The notes under the pieces are model-generated. The model was not told the DNA's origin. It did not search any database and saw only the letters and a list, made by a program, of their open reading frames with translations. A stretch of 54,074 nt of DNA from Paramecium octaurelia (lineage: Eukaryota > Ciliophora > Oligohymenophorea > Peniculida > Parameciidae): positions 76,005-130,078 of the forward strand of contig CAJJDP010000170.1 of NCBI GenBank assembly GCA_905182995.1, given 5' to 3'. A program made the position numbers and the translations under genes. This document shows positions 37,301-49,975 of the stretch, one piece after another (position 1 is the first letter of the stretch; the number at the start of each line of letters is the position of its first letter).

Positions 37301-38163
37301 ATTGATGGTATCAATTTTAATTTCTATATTGTAACTGGCATTATTTTAGATATCCTATATATTGAAAAATCAAATGATTAATATCTCTTTCTATAGAAAG
37401 ATATCAATATCTGGTTTGATTTATAATTGGCTGTGTACAAGATCAATTTAAACAAATGAAATTGATATACTCATTAAAAATTACCAAAAAAACTTTTTCA
37501 GAATTGTTTAAAAAAAGTAGCAATTTTAATGAATATGATTTCACAATTAAATTGGTCTCATGTAAATAATCTGAAAATGTAATTAATATAAAACTTTTCA
37601 TTGTGAAACAATTGTTTTCAGAATTATTCTAATTAAATATAAATTAAAAAAACGATAAAATTGAATTATTATTGTAAAAATAGTTTAGAAATTAAATTCC
37701 CTATAATAATTCTTAAAATTAAGATATGATAATTTAATATATAGATGATACCCATATAATTTTAAAATAAACTCAGAATGCTCTCTCTCATTTTTATGAT
37801 GTTTAAGAAGATAGATAATTCTATGATTATTTCCATAAAACGATGTTTAATAGGGAAATAATAAGACTAAATACTACTCATTTGATTTTCGCTGATTAAT
37901 AATTTCAATAATTATAAATAGGAACAATAGGATATGAATTAGAAATATAAAATAGTGATGAAATTGAATAACATTGTCAATTATTTGCTTAAAACGAGAT
38001 ATCAAATGCAATAGTAACATTATAAATACATATAATTAAAAATAACAAGATGTTTACAAATAGAATTTTATACATTTAAATAACTTGTTTCCTTTTTATC
38101 CTAATTTACACTAGACAAATAAAGTATAAATCTAAAAATCAAAAGCAATAATAATATGCATGA
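34319..38163 (+). CDS. Large secreted or type I membrane protein
   Basis: ATG 34319 starts a signal peptide (MKILYILLGYLINHVNSKC) and the frame stays open for more than 1000 codons, ending in TGA 38161-38163; about 1280 aa in all. The body is a long Asn-, Gln- and aromatic-rich ectodomain with regularly placed single Cys (TCYQF, LCSLF, ITCMG, QCYEL, LCYRQ, ELIQC), suggesting disulfides and perhaps a beta-propeller-like fold. Near the C-terminus a hydrophobic helix (LYIQITCFLFILIY) is followed by RQIKYKSKNQK, giving type I topology with a short cytosolic tail. At 37451-37459 the frame hits AAATGA; one extra A there joins it to the second frame (KLIYSLKITKKTFSELFKK). No introns seen. The function is unknown; large surface proteins of this kind are common in ciliates. 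Confidence 0.75.
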
Positions 38164-39130
38164 TGATTTAATAATCCATTTATAAGATTTTTAATAATAT
38201 TTTTTAGAATTAATTAAATAGTAAATTAATTAAATTGAATCATTTTAACTATTGTCTTTGGATTGTTAACCATATAATTAACAGTTCTGAGTATAAATTA
38301 ATTCAAATTTTATCTAATTAACTTATTTTTAAATGGAATTACTACATTAAAACAAATATTTAATGGATTGTAATTTCTTTGAGATAGAAAATCAACTGAT
38401 TTTAGACAATGTGAAATAATCTGAATTTTAATACTTTTTAGTTTGATGTGTAAAACTTAATTTAAATAAATATTTATTATTATGGTTTTTTTTAATTATT
38501 CTAAATAGTTATTGCTTTAATCGCTAAGTATTTTGAAAATAACCATCCTAAGGCTGCTTTCTCCCTCAAATCAATCATTATGTATATTTTGAGAAAATAA
38601 TTCGAATCACCTCTATTTTTGATAATTTTATAGAACCCATCTCCCCAAAAATTAATTAAATGAAATTACATAAAATTGGCAGAATGATATGTTAGTTTGA
38701 TTAATGTCTTTAAATAGAATGTTTTATTGTTGTTTTTTGTAAACGAATTCTGAATCCGATATTAGATTTACGATATAATTTCAGTTACACCTTTTTTATA
38801 TCACTATCCTCCCAGTAAGTTAAAAAATCTCTATTTTATATATTTTAATAGAAATTTATAAATCTGATTTTGTTCAAAAATAACCTTTGGGTATTTTAAT
38901 TTTCTTCCCATCTATTCGTTTAATAAAACCCAATTTCATCGATTTTAATTACTTATGAACGCATCTGTAAATAATCTAGAAGATGAATGATTCTATAAGA
39001 ATTATTTCTTACCTTAAAGAATCCTGACTTTTATTATAGATATTTAATGATTGCCTGAAGAGGTTTTCTAAATAGGAGCGTTTTGTAAAGTAGAAATTGC
39101 TAAGAATAAGAATAAAGATTCATTATAATT
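38164..39130. other. AT-rich spacer
   Basis: No supportable gene between the membrane-protein gene and the coding-like remnants upstream of the TPR gene. Confidence 0.35.
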
Positions 39131-40035
39131 CAGGCTTGGTAACTTAGGGAATTATGAAAGTTTAAAGAGAAATTAGAATGAATTAAGCTGATCAAGGGTA
39201 ATAGACTAAAATTTTCTTGTTTAAAATGCCTTAAATAACAAAGGCTTGCTGTAAACGGTACTCATATACGATAGACTTGTGGAAGCAAAGAAGTATAACA
39301 AGATGTTGATGTTAGAGGATACAATGAATTTTTATAATAATGACTATCCAAAAATTAAAACCTTTATTTGAGGAAATTAAAAGTTAGAGCAAATCGCAAA
39401 GAATGCATTTTTGAAGAGTAAATTCTTACATCAGATATGGCTTCAACTTCTAAATTTAATTAAATATGAAAAATTCCAATTCTGAATATTATGATAAAGA
39501 AAAAGTAACAATCATTTTTAGGATATATATTTAATCAAATATTGGGCAATCAGATTAAGATGAAATATGCAGAAGCCTAATAGGAGGAATGCGAATGCCA
39601 ATCGTCTATGAATCCTGAACATCGTTAATGCTAACCCTATATAATAAGTTGAATGGATATTCATATGATATAAGAAGATTTGAAAGTATAACTATGTTAC
39701 TCAATAAGGATACATGGATTCAAAGAATTAATTTAGAATGGTCTAAAGATTAAAATTATGTGATGGCCTTATTCTTCTGTTAAATTACAATAGAAAGGGT
39801 ACAAGATGTTTAAGATGTTGTAGTTAATTTTGAATAAAGGTTGAACAAAAATAAGGAAAGAAAATAATTTAATAAATTTACTTAGGCAGTGAATAATAGA
39901 TTTCAATATTCAGTAATTCATCAAAAATCTGTTGAATTTATCCAGAAATGATATTTAGAATATTGATATAATATATAATTTTGATAATTGGAATAAGAGG
40001 AAAATTGATTTTATATTTGAGATAATTATTTTTAA
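39131..40035 (+). pseudogene. Coding-like remnants upstream of the TPR gene
   Basis: Plus-strand pieces with position-1 G bias lie in alternating frames: around 39209-39345 a CxxC followed by RLAVNGTHIRQTCGSKE and DVDVRGYNEFL, the same frame resuming after a TGA (LRKLKVRANRKECIFEEQIL), and around 39530-39650 (GNQIKMKYAEAQQEECECQS). The CxxC...C spacing could be a small zinc ribbon. I could not join the pieces with introns. It is either a decayed gene or an unresolved multi-exon one. No function assigned. Confidence 0.3.
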
Positions 40036-41379
40036 ATGAGATAAAAAGCTAATTTTAAGTTATAATGTTAATACGGTGATCATTAAGAAGAGATAGAAAC
40101 TGTATGCTATAATGTATTTTGTACAGAATCTCGATTAAGTTGCTTTCAATGTATTAAAAAGGGAATCCATCATGCTCATATGATGGATGTTGAAAAGGTG
40201 AATAGTCTTATACAATTCCTTGAAAAAATAAATAGAGAATGTGACACTTTAATTGATGAACTTGAGAAATAATTAGAAATTCTGAATAAATCATTTTTTA
40301 TATTAACAAGAGGAATCAAAAAGAAATATTCTTTGTAAATGGAAAGATTATGCCATTTAAATACTTAATAAGTAAATGATTTTTTGAATTCAACAATCAA
40401 ATTATCTGATTAAAAATAATCACTGACAACAATATTAGTAGGATAGATGAAGACGTTAACTCATTCATTTGATAATTTATCTGAATAATTATAATTATCA
40501 TCAATTAATTATTATTAAATTGATGACAATGATAAACAATTATCCAAAGAACTCTATGATAAAGGTTATGATTTCTTGAACATTTTTAGGTTATAAGTTA
40601 TATTTGGATTTTAAATATCAAGAAGCCACAGAATAATTAGATAAATCTATATAATTTGATAATGAGAATTTATTATCATTAACGTGTAAGGGTATAAAGT
40701 AATTTTATTAATAGGTACATGTTTAAAAATGTTGTCAAATTATGAGGATGCCATCATTTACTTGGATAAAGCATTAAAAATTGATCCTCAAAATTTAGAT
40801 TCAATTAATTAAAAAGGTTGATCTAATAATTGTAAATTAATAGGCTCTTGCTTACAAATGTTAAAAAAATACTAGGATGCTATTATTTATTTTGATAAAG
40901 CAATAGCTCTTGATCCTAAAAATATTTATTCATTAGTTTCTAAAGGTAGAATTAATCTATTTAAATTAATAGCTTAATGTTTAAAAATGTTAAATAAATA
41001 TGAGGATTCAATCATTTAGTTGGATAAAGCCTTAGCTATTGATTTTAAGTCAATTGAATCCTTAAGCGATAAAGGTAGAATTACTTAAATTTTATTTATA
41101 GGGGAATGTTTACGATTACTGAAGAAATATGACGATTCTTTAAAATATCTGAATTAAGCACTCGCCATCAACCCTAATCACACATCTACTCTTAGACACA
41201 AAGGTAACTTTTAATTAAATTTTTAGGAGATTGTTTACTAGATTAATAACATTATCAGGAAGCCCTTGAATATTATGAAAAATATTTAAACATCTAATCA
41301 AATGATGTTTTAATAAAAAAACAATTAGGTAATCTAATCTTATTATTTAGATTGTTGTAAGTAGTAATTATAGAAATGA
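40036..41379 (+). CDS. B-box-like/TPR protein, one TPR per exon
   Basis: Eight exons: 40036-40564, six exons of exactly 102 nt (40590-40691, 40715-40816, 40844-40945, 40973-41074, 41102-41203, 41227-41328) and 41351-41379. Spliced length is 390 codons, 389 aa. The N-terminus has a Cys/His zinc module (CQYGDH, CYNVFC, CFQC, HHAH), then about 90 residues of coiled coil. Each 34-codon exon is one tetratricopeptide unit (for example YEDAIIYLDKALKIDPQNLD, YQDAIIYFDKAIALDPKNIY). TPR arrays bind partner proteins; the partner is unknown. Introns are 25, 23, 27, 27, 27, 23 and 22 nt, all phase 1 in the same codon of the repeat, usually Gly. Zinc-TPR families of this layout are numerous in Paramecium. 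The start is the first ATG before the zinc module. Confidence 0.9.
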
Positions 41380-41575
41380 ATATTATAAAAATAAACCAAT
41401 AAAAGTAATTTTTCAAACTTTTTATTGTAACCTATTTTATATAATTGGCTGTTTTAGGTAAAATTTTTGTTTTGTTATATCCAAATTAATATTTCTTATA
41501 CTAGTGTTATAAAAGTAATTGTAAAGTAAACAAAGTTGTTATCTTGCTTTTACAAAATTTAATATATATTGTTGA

Positions 41576-42363
41576 TTAAAACCTATCGCTTATCTAAAAA
41601 ACATTTAAGATGTCAGGGCTGTTTAACCAATCATAGAAGTGAGATTACAAATCGAGATTGTGCAAGAAGTTAGTACTAAATTAAAAGATGAAGGCAAGCA
41701 AACTTTGAATGATATTTTTCATCAAAAAGAGAGGCTACATTGGGAAAGAAATAAAGGAGACTGAAGATATTGAAATGTTTTACTTACCCTTTATTGGGTA
41801 GAAGAAAATATTAGCGTATAGCTTTTATGCCAAAGAGTGTATTTCCAAACGATTTCAAGCAATTTGTAGTGAACTATGGATGTGGAAACTTCTCCGCCTA
41901 TATAGAAATTAAACTAAGAATTCTTAAAATCTTCCAAAAAATATTCGGAGTTACACTATGGATTGGAGAGGATAAGGTTATTCGAAGTAATAATTTGAGC
42001 ATCACAAGAGATATTAAATCTATTTTGCTGCCATTGATAATTTTAAGAACACAAAAGATGTAGTGCGAGGACTACTGTCGATATGTGATTGCATATAAAT
42101 AAAATATTTAGGTATTTTAAAGAGAGTATGGGAACCTGGTTGCAATTTATGCGAATATCGAATGAGAGCAAGGGAATTAGATAATAACAAAATTGAGCAT
42201 CCAGAATAAGAGTTAAGAATTTTTATTAACCATTGAGATCAATATTAAACATAAGGGCATGGCTCAAATAGCAATTGATGAAGTTAAGCTATACACTTTT
42301 GTGTATGATAATTACTAAGTACAAAAATCATAGTATCTTCCATTTATTTTAATCATGCAATGA
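41576..42363 (+). pseudogene. Decayed gene, G+C-richer than its neighbours
   Basis: Three overlapping plus-strand frames with strong codon bias follow one another: 41576-41764 without an ATG (PIIEVRLQIEIVQEVSTKLK), about 41744-42236 (ETEDIEMFYLPFIGQKKILA, SKRFQAICSELWMWKLLR, TKDVVRGLLSICDC, KRVWEPGCNLCEYRMRAREL), and about 42226-42363 (KGMAQIAIDEVKLYTFVYDN). No GT...AG intron links them. The pieces read as one soluble protein that lost its 5' end and acquired frameshifts. The standard-code ORF at 41827-42063 is in a different frame and is a shadow. No family is firmly recognisable. Confidence 0.5.
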
Positions 42364-43137
42364 TTACGTTTTGGGATTTATAAATTCAGCATAGTGATCT
42401 ATGTCACAAGGTCTGCATTAATTTCATTCTCTCATTCACTTAAGGCGAGAGTCGAATATCGAATCCAGATTTATGACCCCTTTGAGAAAATTTCAATGCT
42501 TAACTATTTAAGGAAACTAAAAATATTTTCCTATTCCTGCATTTCTAGATAAGCACAAAATAAAGGTTCCAGTCGAGGAAAAATACTATTTTCAAGGATT
42601 TAATAAATCTTCCAGCAAGATTTAGTTTGCCTTATATAGAGTCTTGAATTATTTGACTATAATATTTTCGATTGAAAAATTTTCGCTTTCTAATATCATT
42701 CCAAGGATTCCTACCTTTTTCAGTCATAAATTTACTTTTTAATTTTCTGTTCCAAAAGCTTTTGTTACTTTTATGTGTATTTACTCGTTGTGTTTTCAGT
42801 TCTAAGGTTAGTATCAAGTTAAATGAACTATGGTTGATCTGCTATAGCTCTAGTTCTCATATTGAAAAATTCCACTTCTATTCCTTTTACAGTTGATATT
42901 GAAGAGACTGTAATTCCTCTAGGGTCTTTAGGCCTTACGTTGAATAGTAGGCTAGCAAGATGATCCTACCAAGAATTTGGTAAGCTCTTAAGAGTTCTAG
43001 ATGAATCGAATATCCACAGATTTCTCAATTAAGCAATTTGGAAGTGAAAAGGCTATGTTATGAGAACCTTATAACCAGTATACTAAGACATTTGGAGAAT
43101 TAGACCTGTGGTCAATTTTTGTAAGAATTTTCTTAAA
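42364..43137. other. Spacer, nothing firm
   Basis: Contains overlapping opposite-strand short ORFs (42632-42817 minus, 42672-42896 plus) with no bias or motif. No gene supported. Confidence 0.35.
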
Positions 43138-44725
43138 AATGAATAATCACTCAAATTTTTCTTAAATAAACTTAATATTTATTGTTATGTCAGCATTCTT
43201 TATTTAAATTCAAACACTTTGATTTATTTATAACTTGTAGCAATTAATGTTGAATAATCTTTATTAACAGCAATAGCTCTACAATCTTCATTTTATTTTA
43301 TTGAATTTTATGATATCAATTAATAAGTGAATGGTTTAAAATTAGATTATGGAATGGTCGATGCTAATTCAATAGATTAAGCATTGATAAATTATGAGAT
43401 TTGTTGATCCTTCTATTAATTTGAAATTTTATTTTAGATTAAGGGATTGATTTATTAAGAGATTGAGTTTGTCAAATTGTCATCGTAATATTTGATTAAA
43501 TAACTGGAATTCATTTTTGGTAAATCAGACTGTATTTAAGATTATCTTATTAAACAAATTAGACTTATCATTGACAATATCATCATGTTAGTCATAAATC
43601 TTATTAAATGACATCTATTTCAATTTTTTAATCACTTATTTACCTCCATTGAATATTACAAACTTTCTATGCAATAATTAATTTCTCCTTGGTGGTTTTA
43701 ACTTATTTTGTATGTTTCTGCTATTATTCAAGGAAATTTATTATAAAATAAAGAATGAAGCAAAGGTGTTTAAATTATAAATAAAGAGAAGGAGTTGAGT
43801 TTATAAATTTTGGACCAGATTCTTTTAAAACGCATTAAATTCTTCAATCAGAAGTAAATATAACATCAAGGCTATCACAGTGGAAGTGAATGGATTATTG
43901 AATTTTGAAAGGCAGCAATGCTGATAGAAATATATAAAATAGTTAATAGGTTTAAAAGAAATATCAATCAAATAGAAAAGAAATGGTTAGAAATAAATAG
44001 AGTAATATTTCAATTTAATTGTTGATTTGATTCTAAATTTAGTATTTCCTCAAAATAAATAATTGATGAAAGGCAATTTATAGAATCTCATGCTCTATAA
44101 AATATAAAGTTAAATTAAATTAAAAAATAAATAGATGCAGGAAGGTAGAAAGTGTAATATTAGAATTAAACTTAATAAATTCTAAAATTGGAGAAAATTT
44201 ATCTGCCAAAAGTTTAAAGTATTTCTTCAACAAAATTGTCATAATAGATCAGTAATCAATTAGGTTTTAAATAAAATACGAAATATGAAATGTTAATGCT
44301 TACTTTGTATATTGAAATTTTAAATCATTATGGCCATTAAATGAATTTATTCATAAGGTATCAATGAAGATAATCTATATTCATAACCTTATAATATAAA
44401 GATAATTTGAGACCTATATATTTTTATTATTTTCCTTATTTAACAAATAAATAGTCTATAAAAAAGTGATGCTAAGGAAGCCAATTGTATAGAGCTTATT
44501 GCAATTACTGAAAATCTTTAAAATATGTTCCAGCAAAGGATGGTATTAAAGGATAATCAAAACAATACTGCCATCTTGATTAGATTATCTATCTATGCAA
44601 ATATAGGGCTTGATTGTAGATTTGCATTTAGTATTTCCTATGCATCCAGATCAATACTCATTTTATTTGATTTATTAAAAATTAAAAATGATTCTCATTC
44701 AATAGCAAATAAAATAGTATAAACT
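43138..44725 (+). other. Coding-like segments upstream of the 45.3-kb gene
   Basis: 43138-43404 is well biased (NGLKLDYGMVDANSIDQALI) and preceded by hydrophobic segments; the same frame continues to 44025 with TGAs at 43405, 43609, 43756 and 43906. 44480-44724 (DAKEANCIELIAITENLQNM, then IRLSIYANIGLDC) also looks coding. They may be exons of the gene ending at 46603 with introns I could not place, or decayed remains. The TGA spacing is no rarer than chance, so only the biased parts carry weight. Confidence 0.3.
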
Positions 44726-45298
44726 TCATACTTAGTAAATCCTTCATCATGATTCCACATGCTTAATGATATACTCTTTTTGTCAAACTCTAGAATGTTA
44801 GTTGTATCAAATAGCTAACAATGAGTATTTTAGCTAGCAAATAATTCATAAAAAAACTGTATGATTGTTTGATGTGAGGTAAAAAAATCAAAGAGGAGTG
44901 TTTTAGTTTTCAATGTCGCCCAGATTATCTTGGTATTATGCTTTAGGCTTTATAAAATTAAACACTTAATTTATCTGCATATTTCCTTAATACTTAACAA
45001 AAGAATTTAATTAAAAAAATGAAAAATTAGTTTTCATAATCAATATATTAATATCAATAGCAGCTTCAATGAGCACTTGATTCATGTAGACCTACTTGAT
45101 AGGATATTAATTTAATAATTCATTCTGCTGCTCAGAAAAATATGTTTGATTATTTATCTTCAACGCACACTTATCAACTTATTAATTGATAGTTGTATAA
45201 CTCTGTATTAAGTACTTCATAAATTATAATGCATTTTGATTGCTATTGAAATCAATTCAAATAACCCTATTATTAATATCAATCCTAACGATCAATGA

Positions 45299-46603
45299 TC
45301 AGATGATAGAGAAAATATAGTAAAGCATCTGATTAAGTATAGTCCAAATGAATTAATTGAAGTGGAGGTTAAAGAATAGCAAGAATAATCCGAATGTAAG
45401 AGATATGAATAATTATACATATAATAATTGAGGCTAAAGGAAATTTAGAGATATGGAAGAATCATTCTTATTTTTTTTTATTTTTCATAATAAGTTGATG
45501 TTATTGCAAATAGTTTAGCCTTTAATTTCAATGAATAATTGGATTCTATTATATTTGGATTCAGTTTTGGTTTAAAGTCAACTTACAAAGAAAAATTAAG
45601 AACAATATATTTATTCAATCATCTTATATGTTAACAATCTAAATGATTAGTAAATTATTAGCAACTTGTAATTTAATGTACTTAATAATAAGGAATAACA
45701 TACTCCAAAATTCAAATTGGTTTAAATTTTTTCAGAATTTCAGACAAGTGATATCCTCATAAGGTTAGATAATTTCACATATTGAATCTAATGAAGGATC
45801 AATTACTCTCAATCAGGTAAGCACTTGATTAAAATCAATGGCAAGTCAACATCAATATTCTAAAGAAAAATGCAATATTTTTCAAAATAATATAATGCAT
45901 ATCTATAATGAAACTTCTTTAAGGGATTCAGTAGCATTATGATGTTTCTCCGCTTTAACAAGTATTGTAAAATTAACATCTAAATACATTGTATCTTATA
46001 AGAATAATTAGAATTTTACTCCAATGCTGAAGGATCGAAAATTTTCTCATAGATTATATTTATAAATTAAAGAATAAAAATTTTAAGCTGTTTTCATTTA
46101 AATATATAATAAAAACATACAATTCATAGAGAAAATTTATAATGTAAACACAATCCTAACTCATTCAATTCATTCGCTCATATTGCTGCAAAATATTTAA
46201 AAAATGAAGAATAATTAGGTAAAATATCAAAACATTCAACTCTTGAATCTTTGGAATTAATATTACAATTTGATGTAAGTGAGTTAAGACTAGATTTAAT
46301 CCCTAACTAAATAGGTTTTCTAAATAATGTTTTGAGCATGTTGAAACTCCAGCCCAATACCAAATTAAATGAGAACAAGAATAAGTACATATTCTATGAA
46401 AATTATTTTTGTAAACAGGTAAATCCACCTTTTAACTGTTTTTATAGTACAGTTCTCAAGTTAATAAACTCAAAAGATTTATTTCCCTTAAGATGAATCA
46501 TGATTAATATAAGTATATTTTAAACAGAAGACACTATTTTGGGAAGGATTAATCAAAAAGAATTTAAAAATATTAATTTTGGCAATATTACTTTAAGCTA
46601 TGA
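45299..46603 (+). CDS. Multi-exon gene of unknown function, 5' end unresolved
   Basis: Six exons (45299-45629, 45651-45747, 45769-45816, 45846-45930, 45963-46418, 46448-46603) joined by introns of 21, 21, 29, 32 and 29 nt give one open frame of 391 codons to TGA 46601-46603; that five GT...AG introns all keep the frame is strong support. The product is mixed helical with a hydrophobic segment near the start (IILIFFYF), a few Cys, and FHILNLMKDQLLSI, NSFNSFAHIAAKYLKNEEQL and SLELILQFDVSELRLDLIPN. There is no in-frame ATG at the 5' end; the upstream frame continues but for TGA 45296-45298, which no short intron can remove. Either more exons exist upstream or the 5' part is lost. No family recognised. 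Confidence 0.55.
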
Positions 46604-46606
46604 AGC

Positions 46607-47950
46607 TCAAAGTTTCAATGTATAACTGAATTTATTATCATATGCTCTCATAGTAATATTTCTTGTAAACATTTCAGATACACGATTTGAAGAATCTTCT
46701 CCATTTATTTCGATTTCAGTCCCTCTAATTAAGTCAAATATCGACTATTTTTTTCTCATTTTACTCTCGCCATCATTTTCACTCCCTGCTGAAACCTAAT
46801 TATCATTGGGATTTTTGCTAATACTAAAAGACACTATAGAGAGATAATATGAATCACGCTCACGATAACCATCAATCTTGGATTAATAACGAATCCCCTA
46901 TTAACATCTAATTACCTTGCCCCTTAGAATATCAAACAGAACAAAATATTGCGAAATGGTATCAGCCATGACAACAAACTTATTATTAAATGTGCATTAA
47001 ACAGGTATATATTGTTTTAACCAATATTATTTAACCGTTTTACAATTATTTCTAATTCTAAAAACAAAAAGCTGGCCTGAATCATCTGCAAGAAGTACAA
47101 TTGAATCACTAAGTAGAGTGAGAGTTATGGAATCACTAAAAAAATTGATTTATTTCCAATCAATTTTATAGATTTTTTCCTTAGAGATATCAATAGTGCC
47201 ATCTTAATTCAAAGGCTATTGGTGTATTTGGCAATTATTAGTTACATAAAACAAACATCCAGATTAGACATCATAATCTATTTTTCTAATTGAATGAGGC
47301 AATGTAATGATTTTTTCTTCTTATATTCCATTTTTAAGATTCAATATTAGGAACCTTGATTACTCACTTTTTGTAATATTGATGAAAGCTAAGTTGCCAT
47401 CCTTGGAAAATAAAGGTTTTTAGAATCCTATAAAATGAGTTGTGGAAAACAATTTTTTGATATTTGAAGTGAATGTGTCAATTATAATTAATCTTTAAGT
47501 TTCATATTTATTTACAATATCTACGCCAACCACTAAAATTATATATCGATTATCTGGACTGTTAGTGAAATCCTCAACAAAAAATCTAGAAAAATTTTAC
47601 TCATCCCAATTTTAGTAATCTTCAAAGTCAGAAATGTCATCCAGATCATAGTCATCGACATCCAATCTAATAACTTCTTTTTCATCTACAATATAACAAT
47701 ACTCAATATTCAGATCGAGCGGTTAAATGAATTATTTTTATTCGCCGCATCTTAGAAAATGATCATTTATAATGCATTTCTTTTGATCATATGGCAACTC
47801 ATCTTTTTCGAATTTGAATGTTAAAGTGACTGTCCCACAAATCTATACTCCTGCCCCTTCAACATATAATTTCAAATTCTACTCTTACTTTGGAATTCTA
47901 TTCAAATATTGCATTCTATTCCTTTGTCCCAATCTAATCACTTTTTGCAT
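46607..47950 (-). CDS. WD-like repeat protein, intronless
   Basis: Minus strand, ATG 47950-47948 to TGA 46609-46607, 448 codons without interruption and strongly G-biased at position 1. The N-terminal part has VEGAGVQICGTVTLTFKF and several Cys. A very acidic stretch (LDVDDYDLDDISDFEDY) follows, then repeated beta-strand motifs typical of a degenerate propeller (NRYIILVVGVDI, KPLFSKDGNLAFINI, SIVLLADDSGQLFVFRI, KFVVMADTISQYFVLFDIL). The C-terminus is Ser/Gly/Glu-rich (SAGSENDGESKMRKK). Propellers are scaffolds for protein complexes; the partner is unknown. The start could also be the in-frame ATG at 47914. It converges with the plus-strand gene ending at 46603: the stop codons are separated by 3 bp. 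A 70-codon plus-strand ORF at 47814-48026 is a shadow. Confidence 0.7.
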
Positions 47951-49975
47951 TCTATTCAATAATAATATGAAGATTTTTTTAATAAGAAATTATATGATTC
48001 ATGTACCTTTTGAAACTAATTTATAAATTTCTGTTGAAATTCTATTTATAAAAAAGTATAAGCATTTTAACATTAGTCGAATTTTTACTTAAAAAAATAG
48101 AATTTTAATGTATCTCTTGTACATACTTAAAAGTAATTAAATAGATCCTATACTTTCCATTAAGGAATAATTTTCTATGCTCCATCATTAATGATTCCTC
48201 ATCGCCAATCTTATATATTCCTCTGATCCCTTACAAACTCTAGTTATTTTGAGACAGAAGGTTCAAATTTATCTAGAACTTTAGCTTCTATTTCGCGGCA
48301 TGTTGTAAGAATCAGTTAATTTATCTTATCATCAATTCCTTGCTATTTTAATTCTAAGAAAAAATAAGGAGTTCCTTATAAATTTCTTTTATTTCTAACT
48401 CATCAAAGTGTATTCACAGATTAATAATAATTATAAAGGCGGTATTTGAATAAGGTTAATCAATTCAGAAATTTTAAGAACATCTTGCAAAATACAAGCT
48501 AAGAGGGTAAAATGCAAAAAAGTCCAGATAATTTACTTTTTACAAACATATAAAAGTAACTCAATTAATAAAGAATAAATTCGAGAAAGACTTTAAATAG
48601 TGTATGAAGTTTTTTGAATAGAAAACTTGAGAAAAATTTGCAACACTGTTAAAGTCCAAAACGTACAGCATAATATCTGTATAAAAGTTTTCCACCTTGA
48701 ATTCTGATATGTCATGGAATTAATCATCTTTAATTTAAACATAAATTTTTCATTTCTTACTAATTTTATTTCATGTGTTAAAAAATCTTTTTCTTGTCTC
48801 CTCTCTCCCTACATATTGAGCAACTATATGGTACTATCGTTTCAAGTAAAACTGTAAATTATTATTCAACCCATTTTTGAAAATAGTAGGGTTACCATAT
48901 AAAAAACTTATGAAGAGGATTGGCATTCTTGATAGTCTCTCCATTTACATTAGAAAAACTTGGAGAAGGAAGAATATATATGATTAATTGTAGCTTATAA
49001 ATCATAATCAATCATTTAGCGATGTTGAACTGTTGCATCCTTATCTATTAATACATTTTGCTTATCACCAATGTCTAGACAGATTAATCTCAGTCTGAAA
49101 TAACATCAATCATATTTTGCGTTTAAATACCCAATTTCCAATCAATTTATAGTCATCTCATCTGATTGTGTATTTATGTTATAAGCAAATTTTTGGTTGA
49201 TACTTATTAATGCCTAAAGAGCTCTTGTTATAGTTCTATATCTTATAGCTAATCTTATTCCACTTGTTCGAAGTTACTTAGTTTATGCTTCTTTGCCCCT
49301 AATTTTCAATAAACAATAAATGTTTTAAGTGATTATATTAAGAATAGCTTTCTGTTTCTATTTAATAAATCATTTCAAAGAGCGAATACAATTTCTAAAT
49401 GTAAGAATGCAAAGCTACATGGAGAGAGCTAAATAAAGGTTAGAAATAAGGAGATGCAAACTAATATCGATCTATTTAATTTTATCTATAGAAATAATTA
49501 ACTTTTAACACCAATTTATCAACAAAATTTTGACTATATATTAATCTTAGATTTATTTGAAGATGGATCCTTATACAATATAATAACGTTACTATATAAT
49601 TAATTGCGCTCTTTTTTGACTTATATATTAATATGAATATTTTTTTATATGATTATTAAATAAGCAATGAATAGAACACAATTAAAAATGTGGATTTTAG
49701 TATTAAATCTTTTAGAAAGTTTGTTACTTATGATTATCAATTTATATTTGTATTTTGAAGTATCCAACATCATAAAATATAATTTAAAAAAATTTATATA
49801 AAAATGTATCAAGCTTGAACTTAACTAGCTGAATAGAAATTCAAATCTTTATTGAAGAAAATAATATACTTGTAAAATATTTTTAGGATATTTAATTAAT
49901 AGAGATATTGAGTAATTTTTGTATTAAGCTAATTGAATATCAGATAATATTTACTTAAGTAAAATATTGAAAATT
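47951..49975. other. Gene-poor AT-rich stretch
   Basis: No supportable gene on either strand. Confidence 0.35.

Noticed and set aside
43138..44025. A single continuous frame spanning nearly 900 bp with four TGAs, tempting as TGA recoding
   Set aside because: TGA spacing of about 40-90 codons equals chance expectation for this composition, so it is not evidence of readthrough.
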